From Streptomyces wedmorensis (GTDB lineage: Bacteria; Actinomycetota; Actinomycetes; Streptomycetales; Streptomycetaceae), in the NCBI RefSeq assembly GCF_000716445.1, contig NZ_JNWK01000042.1:1-64000 (forward strand): DNA of 64,000 bases, read 5' to 3'. How positions within the stretch are numbered: position 1 is the first letter of the stretch; every line of letters begins with the position of its first letter. This document shows, piece by piece, positions 1-9,026 of this stretch. The notes beneath the pieces are model-generated. The model was not told where the DNA came from. It worked only from the letters and a program-made list of their open reading frames with translations, and did not search any database. The position numbers were made by a program, and so were the translations under genes.

Positions 1-185
1 CCGGCCCGCCCGGCACGCACGCTCGCCGCACGGCCGAAACGCCCCAGTAGCTCCGCTACGAGGGCGCCCCGGCCGCACGCCGATCGCACGCACCGAACGC
101 CCCGGCCTGATCCGACGCGAATTGTCAGACAGGCCCTAGGGCCCGTCGATCAGGCCGGGCTCGCGGCGGGACTTCCGGACAGGGC
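1..185. other. Intergenic edge region with a small hairpin
   Basis: No coding sequence is supported here. A stem-loop is visible around 40-66, with CGCCC/GGGCG outer arms and GTAGC/GCTAC inner arms around TCC. A 14-base motif, GACAGGCCCTAGGG at 128-141, recurs with one mismatch at 178-191, where the second copy overlaps the stop codon of the PaaX gene. The window cuts into whatever lies further left. Confidence 0.4.
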
Positions 186-1004
186 CTAGGGGACGACCAC
201 CGGCCGTACGAAGTCCGCGCCCCGGTCGCGCAGCAGCTCGTGCAGGGCGGCGAAGACCTCGGCCGAGCGGCGGCCGGGCCAGTCGTCGGGCAGCAGCTCG
301 GCCGGAAGCACGGGGTCGGCGTACGGCAGGCGGCGCCAGGAGTCCAGGGCGAGGAGGTAGTCCCGGTAGGCGTCCTCGGCGCTGCCGGGCTCCGTCCGCC
401 AGGCCCGCAGCACCGGCTCGTGGGCGGCGAGGAACTCCTCGTGGAGGCCGGCGATGGCCGGCAGGTCCCACCAGCGGGCCACCGCCTCGGCCGTCGCCGC
501 GTACCCCAGGTGGTCGCCCCGGAAGAGGTCCACGTACGGGGAGAGCTCGAGCCGTTCCAGGGCGTTGCGGGTCTCGTCGTACAGCCGCGCGGGCGCGACC
601 CAGACCCCCGGCGCCGCCGTGCCGAAGCCCAGCCGGGCGAGCCGGGAGCGCAGCAGGTGGCGCTTGTGCCGCTCGGCCTCGGGCACCGAGAACACCGCCA
701 GGACCCAGCCCTCGGACAGCTTCGGTTCGGTGCGGGCGTAGATCCGGCGGTCGCCGTCGTCCAGGAGCCGCCGGGCGTCGTCCGACAGCGCGTAGCCCGC
801 CGCGCCGTCCGCCGTCCGGCCCGGCAGCAGCAGCCCGCGCCGCTTCAGCCGCGACACCGAGGAACGCACCGAGGGCGCGTCCACCCCGACCACCGCGAGC
901 AGCCGGATGAGCCCGGCCACCGGCATCGGCGAACCGTCGGGCCCACGGCCGTACGCGCCGTAGAGGGAGACGATCAGGGAACGGGGAGTGTGCTGCTCGG
1001 CCAC
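186..1004 (-). CDS. PaaX-family transcriptional regulator
   Basis: This 272-residue protein has the two-part PaaX layout: an N-terminal winged-helix domain (about residues 10-85, including the SVSRLKRRGLL recognition-helix region) and a PaaX C-terminal domain. PaaX repressors sense an aryl-CoA thioester, classically phenylacetyl-CoA, and release promoters of aromatic degradation genes. The start is GTG at 1004, and the 8-base palindrome GTGATCAC (1005-1012) abuts it. The CoA ligase, acyl-CoA dehydrogenase and RidA genes nearby suggest the effector is an aminobenzoyl- or benzoyl-type CoA ester; this is inference. The family call is firm, the effector is not known. Confidence 0.85.
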   Translation of the reverse strand: MAEQHTPRSLIVSLYGAYGRGPDGSPMPVAGLIRLLAVVGVDAPSVRSSVSRLKRRGLLLPGRTADGAAGYALSDDARRLLDDGDRRIYARTEPKLSEGWVLAVFSVPEAERHKRHLLRSRLARLGFGTAAPGVWVAPARLYDETRNALERLELSPYVDLFRGDHLGYAATAEAVARWWDLPAIAGLHEEFLAAHEPVLRAWRTEPGSAEDAYRDYLLALDSWRRLPYADPVLPAELLPDDWPGRRSAEVFAALHELLRDRGADFVRPVVVP

Positions 1005-1236
1005 GTGATCACTCTAGGGGGTGTCTCGCCGATCGGGCCCGGTCCGCGGCGCCCGCCACCGCCCGGGGCCCGCCCGGCTGCCCGGCCCGGCCCGCCAGGG
1101 GCCCGGTGCGAGGGTCCTGGACGGGTCCGCCCGAGGCCCGGTACGGCGGCCGTGCCCGGCCCGCGGCGTCCTTCCCCGCCCAGGGTCCGCCCGGGCGGGC
1201 CCCACCGGTCCCGCCCGCCTGGGGCCGGAGTCGCCG

Positions 1237-2859
1237 TCACGTCTTCTCCCGCAGCCGGAAGCGCTGGAGCTTGCCCGTCGCCGTGCGGGGCAGCGCGTCC
1301 AGGAAGACGATCTCCCGGGGCGTCTTGTACGGGGCGAGGCGGGCGCGGACGAAGGCCCGCAGGGCGGCGGCGGTGCTCGCGTCGCGCGGCACCCCGGCCC
1401 GTACCACCGTGTACGCCACGACGACCTGCCCGCGCAGGTCGTCGGGGCGGCCCACCACCGCCGTCTCCACCACGTCCGGGTGGTCGAGGAGCACCTCCTC
1501 GACCTGCGGGCCGGCGATGTTGTACCCGGCCGAGATGATCATGTCGTCGGCGCGCGAGACGTAGCGGAAGTAGCCGTCGGGCTCACGGACGTACGTGTCG
1601 CCCGTCAGGTTCCAGCCGTCCCGCACGTACTCGGCCTGGCGCGGGTCGGCCAGATAGCGGCAGCCCACCGGGCCGCGCACCGCGAGCAGCCCCTCCGTGC
1701 CGTCCGGGACGCCCCGGCCGTCCCGGTCCACGATCCTGGCCTGCCAGCCGGGCACCGGGCGGCCGGTGGTGCCCGGGCGGATGTCGCCGTCGGCGGCGGC
1801 GATGAAGATGTGCAGCAGCTCGGTCGCGCCGATGCCGTTGATCAGGCGCAGGCCGGTCCGTCCGTACCAGGCCTTCCACGTCGCCTCCGGCAGGTTCTCG
1901 CCGGCGGAGACGCAGCGCCGCAGCGAGCCGACGTCCGGGGCGGTGCCGTCGGTCAGCTCGCCGAGCATCACGCGGTAGGCCGTCGGGGCGGTGAAGAGCA
2001 CCGACACGCGGTGCCGCTCGATCGCCGCGAGCAGCTGCTTGGGGCCGGCCTGGGGGAGCAGGACCGCGCTCGCCCCGGCGCGCAGCGGGAAGACGACGAG
2101 TCCACCGAGGCCGAAGGTGAAGGCGAGCGGCGGAGAGCCCGCGAAGACGTCGTCGGGCAGCGGGCGCAGGACGTGCGCGGAGAAGGTGTCGGCGACGGCG
2201 AGGACGTCCCGGTGGAAGTGGACGCAGCCCTTGGGACGCCCGGTCGTGCCGGAGGTGAAGGCGATGAGGGCGACGTCGTCGGCGGCCGTCGCCACCGCCT
2301 CGTACGGGCCGGGGCGGCGGGCCGCGAGGTCCAGCAGGTCGTCCGGGCCGTCCCCGCCGAAGGGGGTGACGCGGAGGCCGGGGATCCCGGCCCGGAGGAG
2401 TTCGTCGAGGACCTGGGCGTCGCAGAGGGCGTGGGTGCAGCGGGCCGCGTCCGCCATCACGGCCAGCTCGGGCGCCCGCTGCTGGGCCAGGACGGTGACG
2501 GCGACGCCGCCCGCCTTCATCACGGCGAGCCAGCAGGCCGCCAGCCAGGGGGTGGTGGGGCCGCGCAGCAGCACCCGGTTGCCGGGCCTCACCCGCAGGT
2601 CGGAGGTGAGGACGTGGGCGATCCGGTCGACCCGGTCCCTGAGTTCTCCGTAGCTCCAGACCCCGCCCTCGCCGTCGTGGAAGGCGGGCCGGTCCGCGCC
2701 GAATCGTTCCACCGTGCGGTCGAGGAGTTCCCTCCCGCAATTGAGCCGTTCGGGGTACGCGAGCTCCGGGAGGTCGAAGAGGAGACGCGGCCACCGGTCC
2801 GGCGGCGGCAGCCGATCTCGGGCGAAGGTGTCGAGGTGGGCCGAGGGTGTCAGCTCCAT
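1237..2859 (-). CDS. AMP-dependent aryl-CoA ligase (2-aminobenzoate/benzoate-CoA ligase type)
   Basis: This 540-residue adenylate-forming enzyme activates a carboxylic acid with ATP and joins it to CoA. The AMP-binding P-loop FTSGTTGRPKG lies at 201-211, and the C-terminal catalytic lysine is in the PRTATGKLQRF segment near residue 533. The N-terminus (DTFARDRLPPPDRWP) resembles the benzoate/2-aminobenzoate-CoA ligase subfamily rather than long-chain fatty acyl-CoA synthetases. The gene lies downstream of nothing obvious on its strand and is divergent from the acyl-CoA dehydrogenase gene, with a shared promoter region at 2860-3045. The PaaX regulator on the same strand is the likely controller. 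The exact substrate is inferred. Confidence 0.85.
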   Translation of the reverse strand: MELTPSAHLDTFARDRLPPPDRWPRLLFDLPELAYPERLNCGRELLDRTVERFGADRPAFHDGEGGVWSYGELRDRVDRIAHVLTSDLRVRPGNRVLLRGPTTPWLAACWLAVMKAGGVAVTVLAQQRAPELAVMADAARCTHALCDAQVLDELLRAGIPGLRVTPFGGDGPDDLLDLAARRPGPYEAVATAADDVALIAFTSGTTGRPKGCVHFHRDVLAVADTFSAHVLRPLPDDVFAGSPPLAFTFGLGGLVVFPLRAGASAVLLPQAGPKQLLAAIERHRVSVLFTAPTAYRVMLGELTDGTAPDVGSLRRCVSAGENLPEATWKAWYGRTGLRLINGIGATELLHIFIAAADGDIRPGTTGRPVPGWQARIVDRDGRGVPDGTEGLLAVRGPVGCRYLADPRQAEYVRDGWNLTGDTYVREPDGYFRYVSRADDMIISAGYNIAGPQVEEVLLDHPDVVETAVVGRPDDLRGQVVVAYTVVRAGVPRDASTAAALRAFVRARLAPYKTPREIVFLDALPRTATGKLQRFRLREKT

Positions 2860-2917
2860 GAGTTCGTCCCCCTGTCGTGGTGGGGTCGCTCAACGCCACA
2901 CGAGCGTATCGTGTTGG

Positions 2918-2929
2918 TGACGGCAGTCA
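2918..2929. promoter_or_regulatory. Short inverted repeat in the divergent ligase/dehydrogenase promoter region
   Basis: The intergenic region between the divergent CoA ligase and acyl-CoA dehydrogenase genes holds TGAC-GGCA-GTCA. A PaaX-type repressor would be expected to act here, but the arms are only four bases, so this is a weak candidate operator. Confidence 0.25.
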
Positions 2930-3045
2930 ACGGTCCGCGACAAGGAAGTCGGACGGTGTGAGACCGCCCCCGCCGGACGGTGCGGGAACGGAAGCGCCGT
3001 ACGGCACAGGGACGAAGGCGCCCGAGGGCGTCAGGGAGGGCCCAC

Positions 3046-4245
3046 ATGCCCGCATTCTCGCTCGAACCGGAACAGACCACCTGGTGTGCGGAGCTCCGCA
3101 CCCTCGCCGCCGAGCGCCTGAAGCCCCTCGCCGAGAAGGGCGAACCCGGCCGGGTCAACCGCCCCCTCGTCGCCGCCCTGGGGGACCTCGGCCTCCTCGC
3201 CCGCCTCTTCGACGCGGGCGCCCTCGAACTCTGCCTGCTGCGCGAATCCCTCGCCCGCACCTGCACCGAGGCCGAGACCGCCCTCGCCCTCCAGGGCCTC
3301 GGCAGCCACCCCGTCGCAGCCTTCGGCACCCCCGCCCAGCGCGACCGCTGGCTCCCCGAGGTCGCCGCGGGACGGGCCGTCGCCGCCTTCGCCCTGTCGG
3401 AGCCGGGCGCCGGCTCCGACGCCGCCGCCCTCGCCCTCGACGCCGTCCCCGACGGACGCGGCGGCTGGCACCTGCACGGCGAGAAGCGGTGGATCTCCAA
3501 CGCCCCCGAGGCCGACTTCGCCACCGTCTTCGCCCGCACCACCCCCGGCGCCGGCGCCCGGGGCATCACCGCCTTCCTCGTCCCCGCCGACCGCCCGGGA
3601 CTCGGCGGCGAGCCCCTCGACATGCTCGCCCCGCACGCCCTCGGCACCCTCACCTTCGACGGCGTCCCCGTCGGCCCCGAGGACCTCCTCGGCGAACCCG
3701 ACCGCGGCTTCCGGGTCGCCATGAACACCCTCAACCTCTTCCGGCCCAGCGTCGGCGCCTTCGCCGTCGGCATGGCCCAGGCCGCCCTCGACGCCGCCCT
3801 CGCCCACACCGCCGCCCGCCCCGCCTTCGGCGGCGTCCTCGCCGACCTCCAGGCCGTCTCGCACCGCGTCGCCGACATGGCCACCCGCACCGAGGCCGCC
3901 CGCCTCCTCGTGTACGCCGCGGCCACCGCGTACGACACCGGCGACCCCGACGTGCCCCGCCGCTCCGCCATGGCCAAACTCCTCGCCACCGAGACCGCCC
4001 AGTACGTCGTCGACGCCGCCGTCCAGCTCCACGGCGCCGCCGCCCTCCAACGCGGCCACCTCCTCGAACACCTCTACCGAGAAGTCCGCGCCCCCCGCAT
4101 CTACGAAGGCGCCACCGAAGTCCAACGCACGATCATCGCCAAGGAGCTCTACGCGTCCCGCCGGCGGGACCATGGGGACGGGGTACCCGGCGCCGCACCG
4201 CGCCACGCCGCCGCTTCTGGTACCGAGGAGGTCCCGTCCGCATGA
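3046..4245 (+). CDS. Acyl-CoA dehydrogenase family protein
   Basis: A 399-residue FAD enzyme that would introduce a double bond into an acyl-CoA thioester and pass electrons to ETF. The flavin/substrate motif FALSEPGAGSD and the WISNA segment lie in the middle domain, and the helical C-terminal domain carries RIYEGATEVQR, whose glutamate is the usual catalytic base. ATG at 3046 is chosen because GGGAGGG precedes it by six bases; an upstream in-frame start at 2980 has no such site. The stop codon overlaps the next start (ATGA), so it is translationally coupled to the RidA gene. Confidence 0.9.
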   Translation: MPAFSLEPEQTTWCAELRTLAAERLKPLAEKGEPGRVNRPLVAALGDLGLLARLFDAGALELCLLRESLARTCTEAETALALQGLGSHPVAAFGTPAQRDRWLPEVAAGRAVAAFALSEPGAGSDAAALALDAVPDGRGGWHLHGEKRWISNAPEADFATVFARTTPGAGARGITAFLVPADRPGLGGEPLDMLAPHALGTLTFDGVPVGPEDLLGEPDRGFRVAMNTLNLFRPSVGAFAVGMAQAALDAALAHTAARPAFGGVLADLQAVSHRVADMATRTEAARLLVYAAATAYDTGDPDVPRRSAMAKLLATETAQYVVDAAVQLHGAAALQRGHLLEHLYREVRAPRIYEGATEVQRTIIAKELYASRRRDHGDGVPGAAPRHAAASGTEEVPSA

Positions 4246-4655
4246 GCCTGCACCGGCACAACCCCGCCGAACTCGCGCCGCCCGCCGGGTTCACCCACGC
4301 CGTCACCGCGACCGGCACCCGGCTGGTCTTCCTCGCCGGACAGACCTCCCTCGACAGCGAGGGCAAGGTGGTGGGGGAGACCCTGCCCGAGCAGTTCACC
4401 ACCGCCCTCGGCAACCTCCTCACCGCCCTGCGCCACGCCGGCGGCACCCCGGCCGACCTCGCGCGCGTCACCGTCTACACCACGGACGTCGACGACTACC
4501 GCGCCCACGCCCACGAACTCGGCCGCGTCTGGCGCCGGTTGGCGGGCCGCGACTACCCCGCGATGGCGGTCATCGGAGTCGTACGCCTCTGGGACGAGCA
4601 GGCGCGCGTGGAGCTGGACGGCTTCGCGGTCCTGGACGAGCCCGCCCCCGCTTGA
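4242..4655 (+). CDS. RidA/YjgF-family enamine/imine deaminase
   Basis: A 137-residue RidA-fold protein. Family members hydrolyse reactive enamine/imine intermediates to ketones and ammonia. The conserved C-terminal pattern (RDYPAMAVIGVVRLWDEQARVE) is clear. It overlaps the acyl-CoA dehydrogenase stop by four bases, so both are made from one transcript. In this context it may clear imines formed during breakdown of an amino-aryl-CoA; that role is inference. Confidence 0.88.
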   Translation: MSLHRHNPAELAPPAGFTHAVTATGTRLVFLAGQTSLDSEGKVVGETLPEQFTTALGNLLTALRHAGGTPADLARVTVYTTDVDDYRAHAHELGRVWRRLAGRDYPAMAVIGVVRLWDEQARVELDGFAVLDEPAPA

Positions 4656-4748
4656 TCAACTGGTCACCCGTGCGGGCCGGGCTTAGTGTCGAAAGGTGGA
4701 CTGACCGGCCCACGGCTTCACTCACCAGGCGATTACCCGAGGCGCCAC

Positions 4749-6302
4749 ATGAGTACACCCAAGCCGACGACACCGGCAGAGACCGCCACTCCCGGCAAGG
4801 GCGGAGACGGCAAGGGCATCGCCCTGTTCGTCATCGCGTCCTGTCAGTTGATGGTGGTCCTCGACATCACGATCGTGAACATCGCGCTCCCGCACATCCA
4901 GAGCGCGCTGGACTTCTCCACGACCAGCCTGTCCTGGGTCGTCAACGCCTACACGCTCACGTTCGGCGGCCTTCTGCTCCTCGGCGGGCGCGCGGGCGAC
5001 ATCCTCGGGCGCCGCCGCGTGTTCATCTTCGGCGTGCTCCTCTTCGGACTCGCCTCGCTCTTCTGCGGACTGGCCCAGAGCGAGTGGCAACTCCTCGCCG
5101 CCCGTGCCCTCCAGGGCGTCGGCGGCGCGATCGCCTCACCGACCTCCCTCTCCCTCATCACCACGACCTTCGACGAAGGCCCGGAACGCAACCGGGCCTT
5201 CGGCGTCTTCGCCGGCGTCTCGGCCGGCGGCGGCGCGATCGGCCTGGTCGCCGGCGGCATGCTCGTCCAATGGCTCGACTGGCGCTGGATCTTCTTCGTC
5301 AACGTCCCGATCGCCCTCGTCATCGCGCTCCTCACGCCCCGTCACGTCAAGGAGTCCGAGCGGCACCCCGGCCACTTCGACCTCGCCGGCGCGCTGACCT
5401 CGACGCTCGGCATGGTGGCGCTGGTGTACGGGTTCATCCGCGCCGCGCAGGAAGGCTGGAGCGACCCCTACACGATCGGCTCGTTCGTCGCGGCGGTCGT
5501 CCTCCTGGCCACGTTCATCCTGATCGAGCGCCGCTCCACGCAGCCCATCACACCGCTGCACATGTTCGCCGACCGCAACCGCTCCGGCACCTACGTCATC
5601 ATGCTCCTGCTGGCGGCCGCGATCTTCGGCATGTTCTTCTTCCTCACCCTGTTCGTCCAACAGGTCCTGGGCTTCAGCCCCTTGGCGACAGGCGTCGCCT
5701 TCCTCCCGGTCAGCGCCATCATCGGCGTCGGCGCCGGACTCACGTCCAACCTCCTGCCCCGGTTCGGCCCCAAGCCCTTCATGGTGACCGGCTCCATCCT
5801 CGCCGCGGCCGGCCTCTCCTGGCTCACGCTCACCGACGTGAACTCCACCTACCTGGGCAGCATCCTCGGCCCCATCCTCGTCTTCGGCCTCGGCATGGGC
5901 CTCATGTTCGTCTCCCTCACCATCATGGCCCTCTCCAACGTCGAGCCCCAGGAATCCGGCGCCGCTTCCGGCCTCCTCAACGCCATGCAGCAGGTGGGCG
6001 GTTCACTCGGCCTCTCCATCCTCGTCACCGTCTTCGGCACCGCCAGCCGCAACGAGGCCGAAGTGCAGGTCCCCGTCTTCCTCTCCCAAGCCGGCCCCCT
6101 CGAAAAGGCCCGCTTCGCCGAGACCGGCCAACTCCCCCCGCCCTACGCCGACCAGGTCCTCACCTCCGGCGTCTCCGCCGGCTTCGTCACCGCGGCGATC
6201 TTCGCCGTGGTGGGCGCCCTCGTCGCCCTCTTCGTGATCCAGGTTCGCCAGTCGGATATCGACCGCCTCAAGGGCGGCGGCGCCATGATCCCGGGCGGCT
6301 GA
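4749..6302 (+). CDS. MFS multidrug exporter, DHA2 family (EmrB/QacA type)
   Basis: A 517-residue proton-driven exporter with about 14 predicted membrane segments. The motif-C region LDITIVNIALPHI in the first helix and the motif-A loop GGRAGDILGRRRV are typical of DHA2 drug exporters such as EmrB, QacA and LfrA. ATG at 4749 is preferred over GTG at 4686 because a cytoplasmic tail of about 27 residues followed by the first helix fits the family. No TetR or MarR regulator sits beside it. The substrate cannot be told from sequence. Confidence 0.88.
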   Translation: MSTPKPTTPAETATPGKGGDGKGIALFVIASCQLMVVLDITIVNIALPHIQSALDFSTTSLSWVVNAYTLTFGGLLLLGGRAGDILGRRRVFIFGVLLFGLASLFCGLAQSEWQLLAARALQGVGGAIASPTSLSLITTTFDEGPERNRAFGVFAGVSAGGGAIGLVAGGMLVQWLDWRWIFFVNVPIALVIALLTPRHVKESERHPGHFDLAGALTSTLGMVALVYGFIRAAQEGWSDPYTIGSFVAAVVLLATFILIERRSTQPITPLHMFADRNRSGTYVIMLLLAAAIFGMFFFLTLFVQQVLGFSPLATGVAFLPVSAIIGVGAGLTSNLLPRFGPKPFMVTGSILAAAGLSWLTLTDVNSTYLGSILGPILVFGLGMGLMFVSLTIMALSNVEPQESGAASGLLNAMQQVGGSLGLSILVTVFGTASRNEAEVQVPVFLSQAGPLEKARFAETGQLPPPYADQVLTSGVSAGFVTAAIFAVVGALVALFVIQVRQSDIDRLKGGGAMIPGG

Positions 6303-6392
6303 GACGCGGATCACCGCCCTGACCGGTTTGGACGCTCTCCCTCCGCGAAACGGTGATGGCGAAAGCCCGAACACCGAGCGGAAGAAGTCACG

Positions 6393-7385
6393 TTGAGCGA
6401 GAACCAGAGGATCCGGCGGATATCCCTGACGGCGGCGGCCGCGACGGTGGCCGCCGCTGCCGTCTTCCTGGCCTCCGGCACCGGCCTGGCCGGGGGACTC
6501 GCCGGAGGCCTCGCCTCTGCCACGGTGGGGGACGACGGCGGCGGCTCGGTGGGAGTGAGCGAGGGTTCGTCGGGCTGGTCCGTCGGGGAGACCAGTGGTG
6601 AGAGCACGGACGGCGGCGCCGACAGCGGCACGGCGACCAGCGGCGGCACCGCGACCTCCGGCGGCGCCGAACCGAGCGCCACCCCGACCTGGGACAGCAC
6701 CAGTGGCTCCGGCACCACCGGCGACACCCTCGGCGGCGTGGCCGACGGCGGCACGTCGTGGGGCGGGTCGGGCGAGACCACAGGCGGTTCCGGTTCGGGC
6801 TCCGGCGAGACCTCGGACGGCGGGACCACGGGCGGTTCCGGTTCGGGCTCCGGCGAGACCTCGGACGGCGGGACCACGGGCAGTTCCGGTTCCGGTTCCG
6901 GCGAGACCACCGGCGGCGAACCCACGGAAGGCCCGACCGACCCGCCGGGACCCCAGATCCCGTCCACGGCCTCCCCCTGCTGGTCCCCGGACGCGAAGCC
7001 CCTCACCGGTACCTTCGTGGCCATGGTGCCCGCCGGCACCCTTCCGACGGGCAACAAGGCGACCTTCGTCGAGCTGAGCTTCGCGCCCACGACGGACCCC
7101 GTCACCGGCTCTCCGGCCGACGGCGAGATCATCACCCGCTTCGCCCAGGCCGGCGGTGCCTGGACCACCGCCCAGCCCGTGAAGCTGGAGCTGGAGGCCG
7201 ACGCCATCAAGGCCTTCAGGCCCGTCGTCACGGGCTCCGCCCTCAAGATGCCGGAGATCCGCCTCACGGCCGTCGCCTGCTGGAACACCACCGTCTCCAG
7301 CCTCGGCGGCACCGTCCGCTTCGGCGGCGACGGCGGCAACGGCGGCGCCGAGGTCAAGGTCCCGGTCACCTGGCACCGCTCCTGA
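6393..7385 (+). CDS. Secreted Gly/Ser/Thr-rich repeat protein of unknown function
   Basis: A 330-residue protein starting at TTG, with GGAAGAAG upstream. An alanine-rich hydrophobic N-terminus (about residues 10-35) looks like a signal peptide. A low-complexity Gly/Ser/Thr/Glu region follows to about residue 185, including a 16-residue tandem repeat (GGSGSGSGETSDGGTT and variants). The C-terminal 140 residues look globular, with single cysteines in SPCW and AVACW that could pair. I do not recognise the folded domain. A disordered extracellular stalk presenting a small domain is a reasonable reading. A strong bidirectional terminator follows. Confidence 0.7.
   Translation: MSENQRIRRISLTAAAATVAAAAVFLASGTGLAGGLAGGLASATVGDDGGGSVGVSEGSSGWSVGETSGESTDGGADSGTATSGGTATSGGAEPSATPTWDSTSGSGTTGDTLGGVADGGTSWGGSGETTGGSGSGSGETSDGGTTGGSGSGSGETSDGGTTGSSGSGSGETTGGEPTEGPTDPPGPQIPSTASPCWSPDAKPLTGTFVAMVPAGTLPTGNKATFVELSFAPTTDPVTGSPADGEIITRFAQAGGAWTTAQPVKLELEADAIKAFRPVVTGSALKMPEIRLTAVACWNTTVSSLGGTVRFGGDGGNGGAEVKVPVTWHRS
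6783..6920 (+). repeat. 48-bp in-frame tandem repeat
   Basis: Two nearly identical 48-base units (6783-6830 and 6831-6878) are followed by a degenerate third copy. Each encodes 16 residues in the stalk of the secreted protein. The unit is a multiple of three, so copy-number change would lengthen or shorten the stalk without breaking the frame. Confidence 0.85.
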
Positions 7386-7427
7386 CCTCCCACCGCACCG
7401 GCCCAACCGCCTCCACGCACACCACCG

Positions 7428-7465
7428 CCCCCTGCCGGCCCGCACACGCGGGCCGGCAGGGGGCG
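7428..7465. terminator. Bidirectional hairpin terminator
   Basis: A perfect 17-bp stem (7428-7444 with 7449-7465) closes an ACAC loop between the convergent secreted-repeat gene and the MurA-like gene. There is no U-tract, as is common in Streptomyces. Confidence 0.8.
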
Positions 7466-7487
7466 GGTGACACCGAGGCGGAGACGG

Positions 7488-9017
7488 TCAGATGTCCCGG
7501 AAGATCTCGATCTGCGCGCCGATCGAGTTGAGGCGCTCGGCGAGGTCCTCGTAGCCGCGGTTGATGACGTACACGTTGCGGAGGACCGACGTGCCCTCCG
7601 CCGCCATCATCGCGAGGAGGACGACCACGGCCGGGCGCAGGGCCGGCGGGCACATCATCTCGGCGGCGCGCCAGCGGGTGGGGCCCTCGACGAGGACGCG
7701 GTGGGGGTCGAGGAGTTGGAGGCGGCCGCCGAGGCGGTTGAGGTCGGTGAGGTAGATGGCGCGGTTGTCGTAGACCCAGTCGTGGATGAGGGTCTTGCCC
7801 TGGGCGGTGGCGGCGATGGCCGCGAAGAAGGGGACGTTGTCGATGTTGAGGCCCGGGAAGGGCATCGGGTGGATCTTGTCGATCGGCGCCTCCAGCTTGG
7901 AGGGGCGGACCGTGAGGTCGACCAGGCGGGTGCGGCCGTTGTCGGCGGCGTACTCCGCCGAGCGGTCGTGGTCGAGGCCCATCTCCTCCAGGACGGCGAG
8001 CTCGATCTCCATGAACTCGATCGGGACCCGGCGGATCGTCAGTTCCGACTCGGTGACGACCGCGGCGGCGACCAGGCTCATCGCCTCGACCGGGTCCTCG
8101 GAGGGGGAGTAGTCGACGTCGACGTCGATCTGGGCGATGCCGTGCACGGTCAGGGTGGTGGTGCCGATGCCGTCGACCCGGACGCCGAGGGCCTCCAGGA
8201 AGAAGCAGAGGTCCTGGACCATGTAGTTGGAGGAGGCGTTGCGGATGACGGTGACGCCGTCGTGCCGGGCGGCCGCCAGGAGCGCGTTCTCCGTGACCGT
8301 GTCGCCGCGCTCGGTCAGGACGATCGGGCGGTCGGGGGAGACGGACCGCTCGACCTGCGCGTGGTACAGGTTGTCGGTCGCGGTGACCTCGAGGCCGAAG
8401 CGGCGCAGGGCGATCATGTGCGGCTCGATCGTGCGCGTACCGAGGTCGCAGCCGCCGGCGTACGGCAGCTTGAAGCGGTCCATGCGGTGCAGCAGCGGGC
8501 CGAGGAACATGATGATGGAACGGGTGCGGATCGCGGCCTCGGCGTCGATGGACTCCATGTCCAGTTCGGCGGGAGGCACGATCTCCAGGTCGACCCCGTC
8601 GTTGATCCAGCGGGTGCGGACGCCGATCGAGTTGAGGACCTCCAGGAGCCGGAAGACCTCCTCGATGCGGGCGACGCGGCGCAGGACCGTGCGGCCCTTG
8701 TTGAGGAGCGAGGCGCAGAGCAGCGCGACACAGGCGTTCTTGCTCGTCTTGACGTCGATGGCGCCGGAGAGCCGGCGGCGGCCGACGACGCGCAGGTGCA
8801 TGGGTCCCGCGTAGCCCAGGGACACGATCTCGCTGTCGAGGGCCTCGCCGATCCTGGCGATCATCTCAAGGCTGATGTTCTGGTTGCCGCGCTCGATCCG
8901 GTTGACGGCGCTCTGGCTCGTGGCCAGCGCCTCGGCGAGCTGCGTCTGCGTCCAGCCGCGGTGCTGCCGGGCGTCACGGATGAGCTTGCCGATGCGTACG
9001 AGGTAGTCGTCTGCCAT
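7488..9017 (-). CDS. MurA-like enolpyruvyl transferase with N-terminal XRE DNA-binding domain
   Basis: A 509-residue fusion. Residues about 5-65 are an XRE/Cro-type helix-turn-helix (WTQTQLAEALATSQSAVNRIE). Residues about 75-509 are an EPSP-synthase/MurA fold. MurA transfers enolpyruvate from PEP to UDP-GlcNAc. The active-site parts look intact: the SKNA segment (K93, N94), a cysteine in the GGCDLGTR loop (C190, equivalent to the PEP- and fosfomycin-binding cysteine), and an aspartate in FPGLNIDN. It could therefore be an enzyme, a ligand-sensing regulator, or both. S. coelicolor has a counterpart beside aconitase (SCO5998, from memory) in addition to a housekeeping MurA. A palindrome lies 10-27 bases before its start codon. 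Confidence 0.88.
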   Translation of the reverse strand: MADDYLVRIGKLIRDARQHRGWTQTQLAEALATSQSAVNRIERGNQNISLEMIARIGEALDSEIVSLGYAGPMHLRVVGRRRLSGAIDVKTSKNACVALLCASLLNKGRTVLRRVARIEEVFRLLEVLNSIGVRTRWINDGVDLEIVPPAELDMESIDAEAAIRTRSIIMFLGPLLHRMDRFKLPYAGGCDLGTRTIEPHMIALRRFGLEVTATDNLYHAQVERSVSPDRPIVLTERGDTVTENALLAAARHDGVTVIRNASSNYMVQDLCFFLEALGVRVDGIGTTTLTVHGIAQIDVDVDYSPSEDPVEAMSLVAAAVVTESELTIRRVPIEFMEIELAVLEEMGLDHDRSAEYAADNGRTRLVDLTVRPSKLEAPIDKIHPMPFPGLNIDNVPFFAAIAATAQGKTLIHDWVYDNRAIYLTDLNRLGGRLQLLDPHRVLVEGPTRWRAAEMMCPPALRPAVVVLLAMMAAEGTSVLRNVYVINRGYEDLAERLNSIGAQIEIFRDI

Positions 9018-9026
9018 GGCGTCACG

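Noticed and set aside
240..1538. 432-codon plus-strand open frame across the PaaX gene
   Set aside because: It is antisense to a well-supported PaaX gene and has Arg/Pro/Gly-rich shadow composition typical of high-GC DNA.
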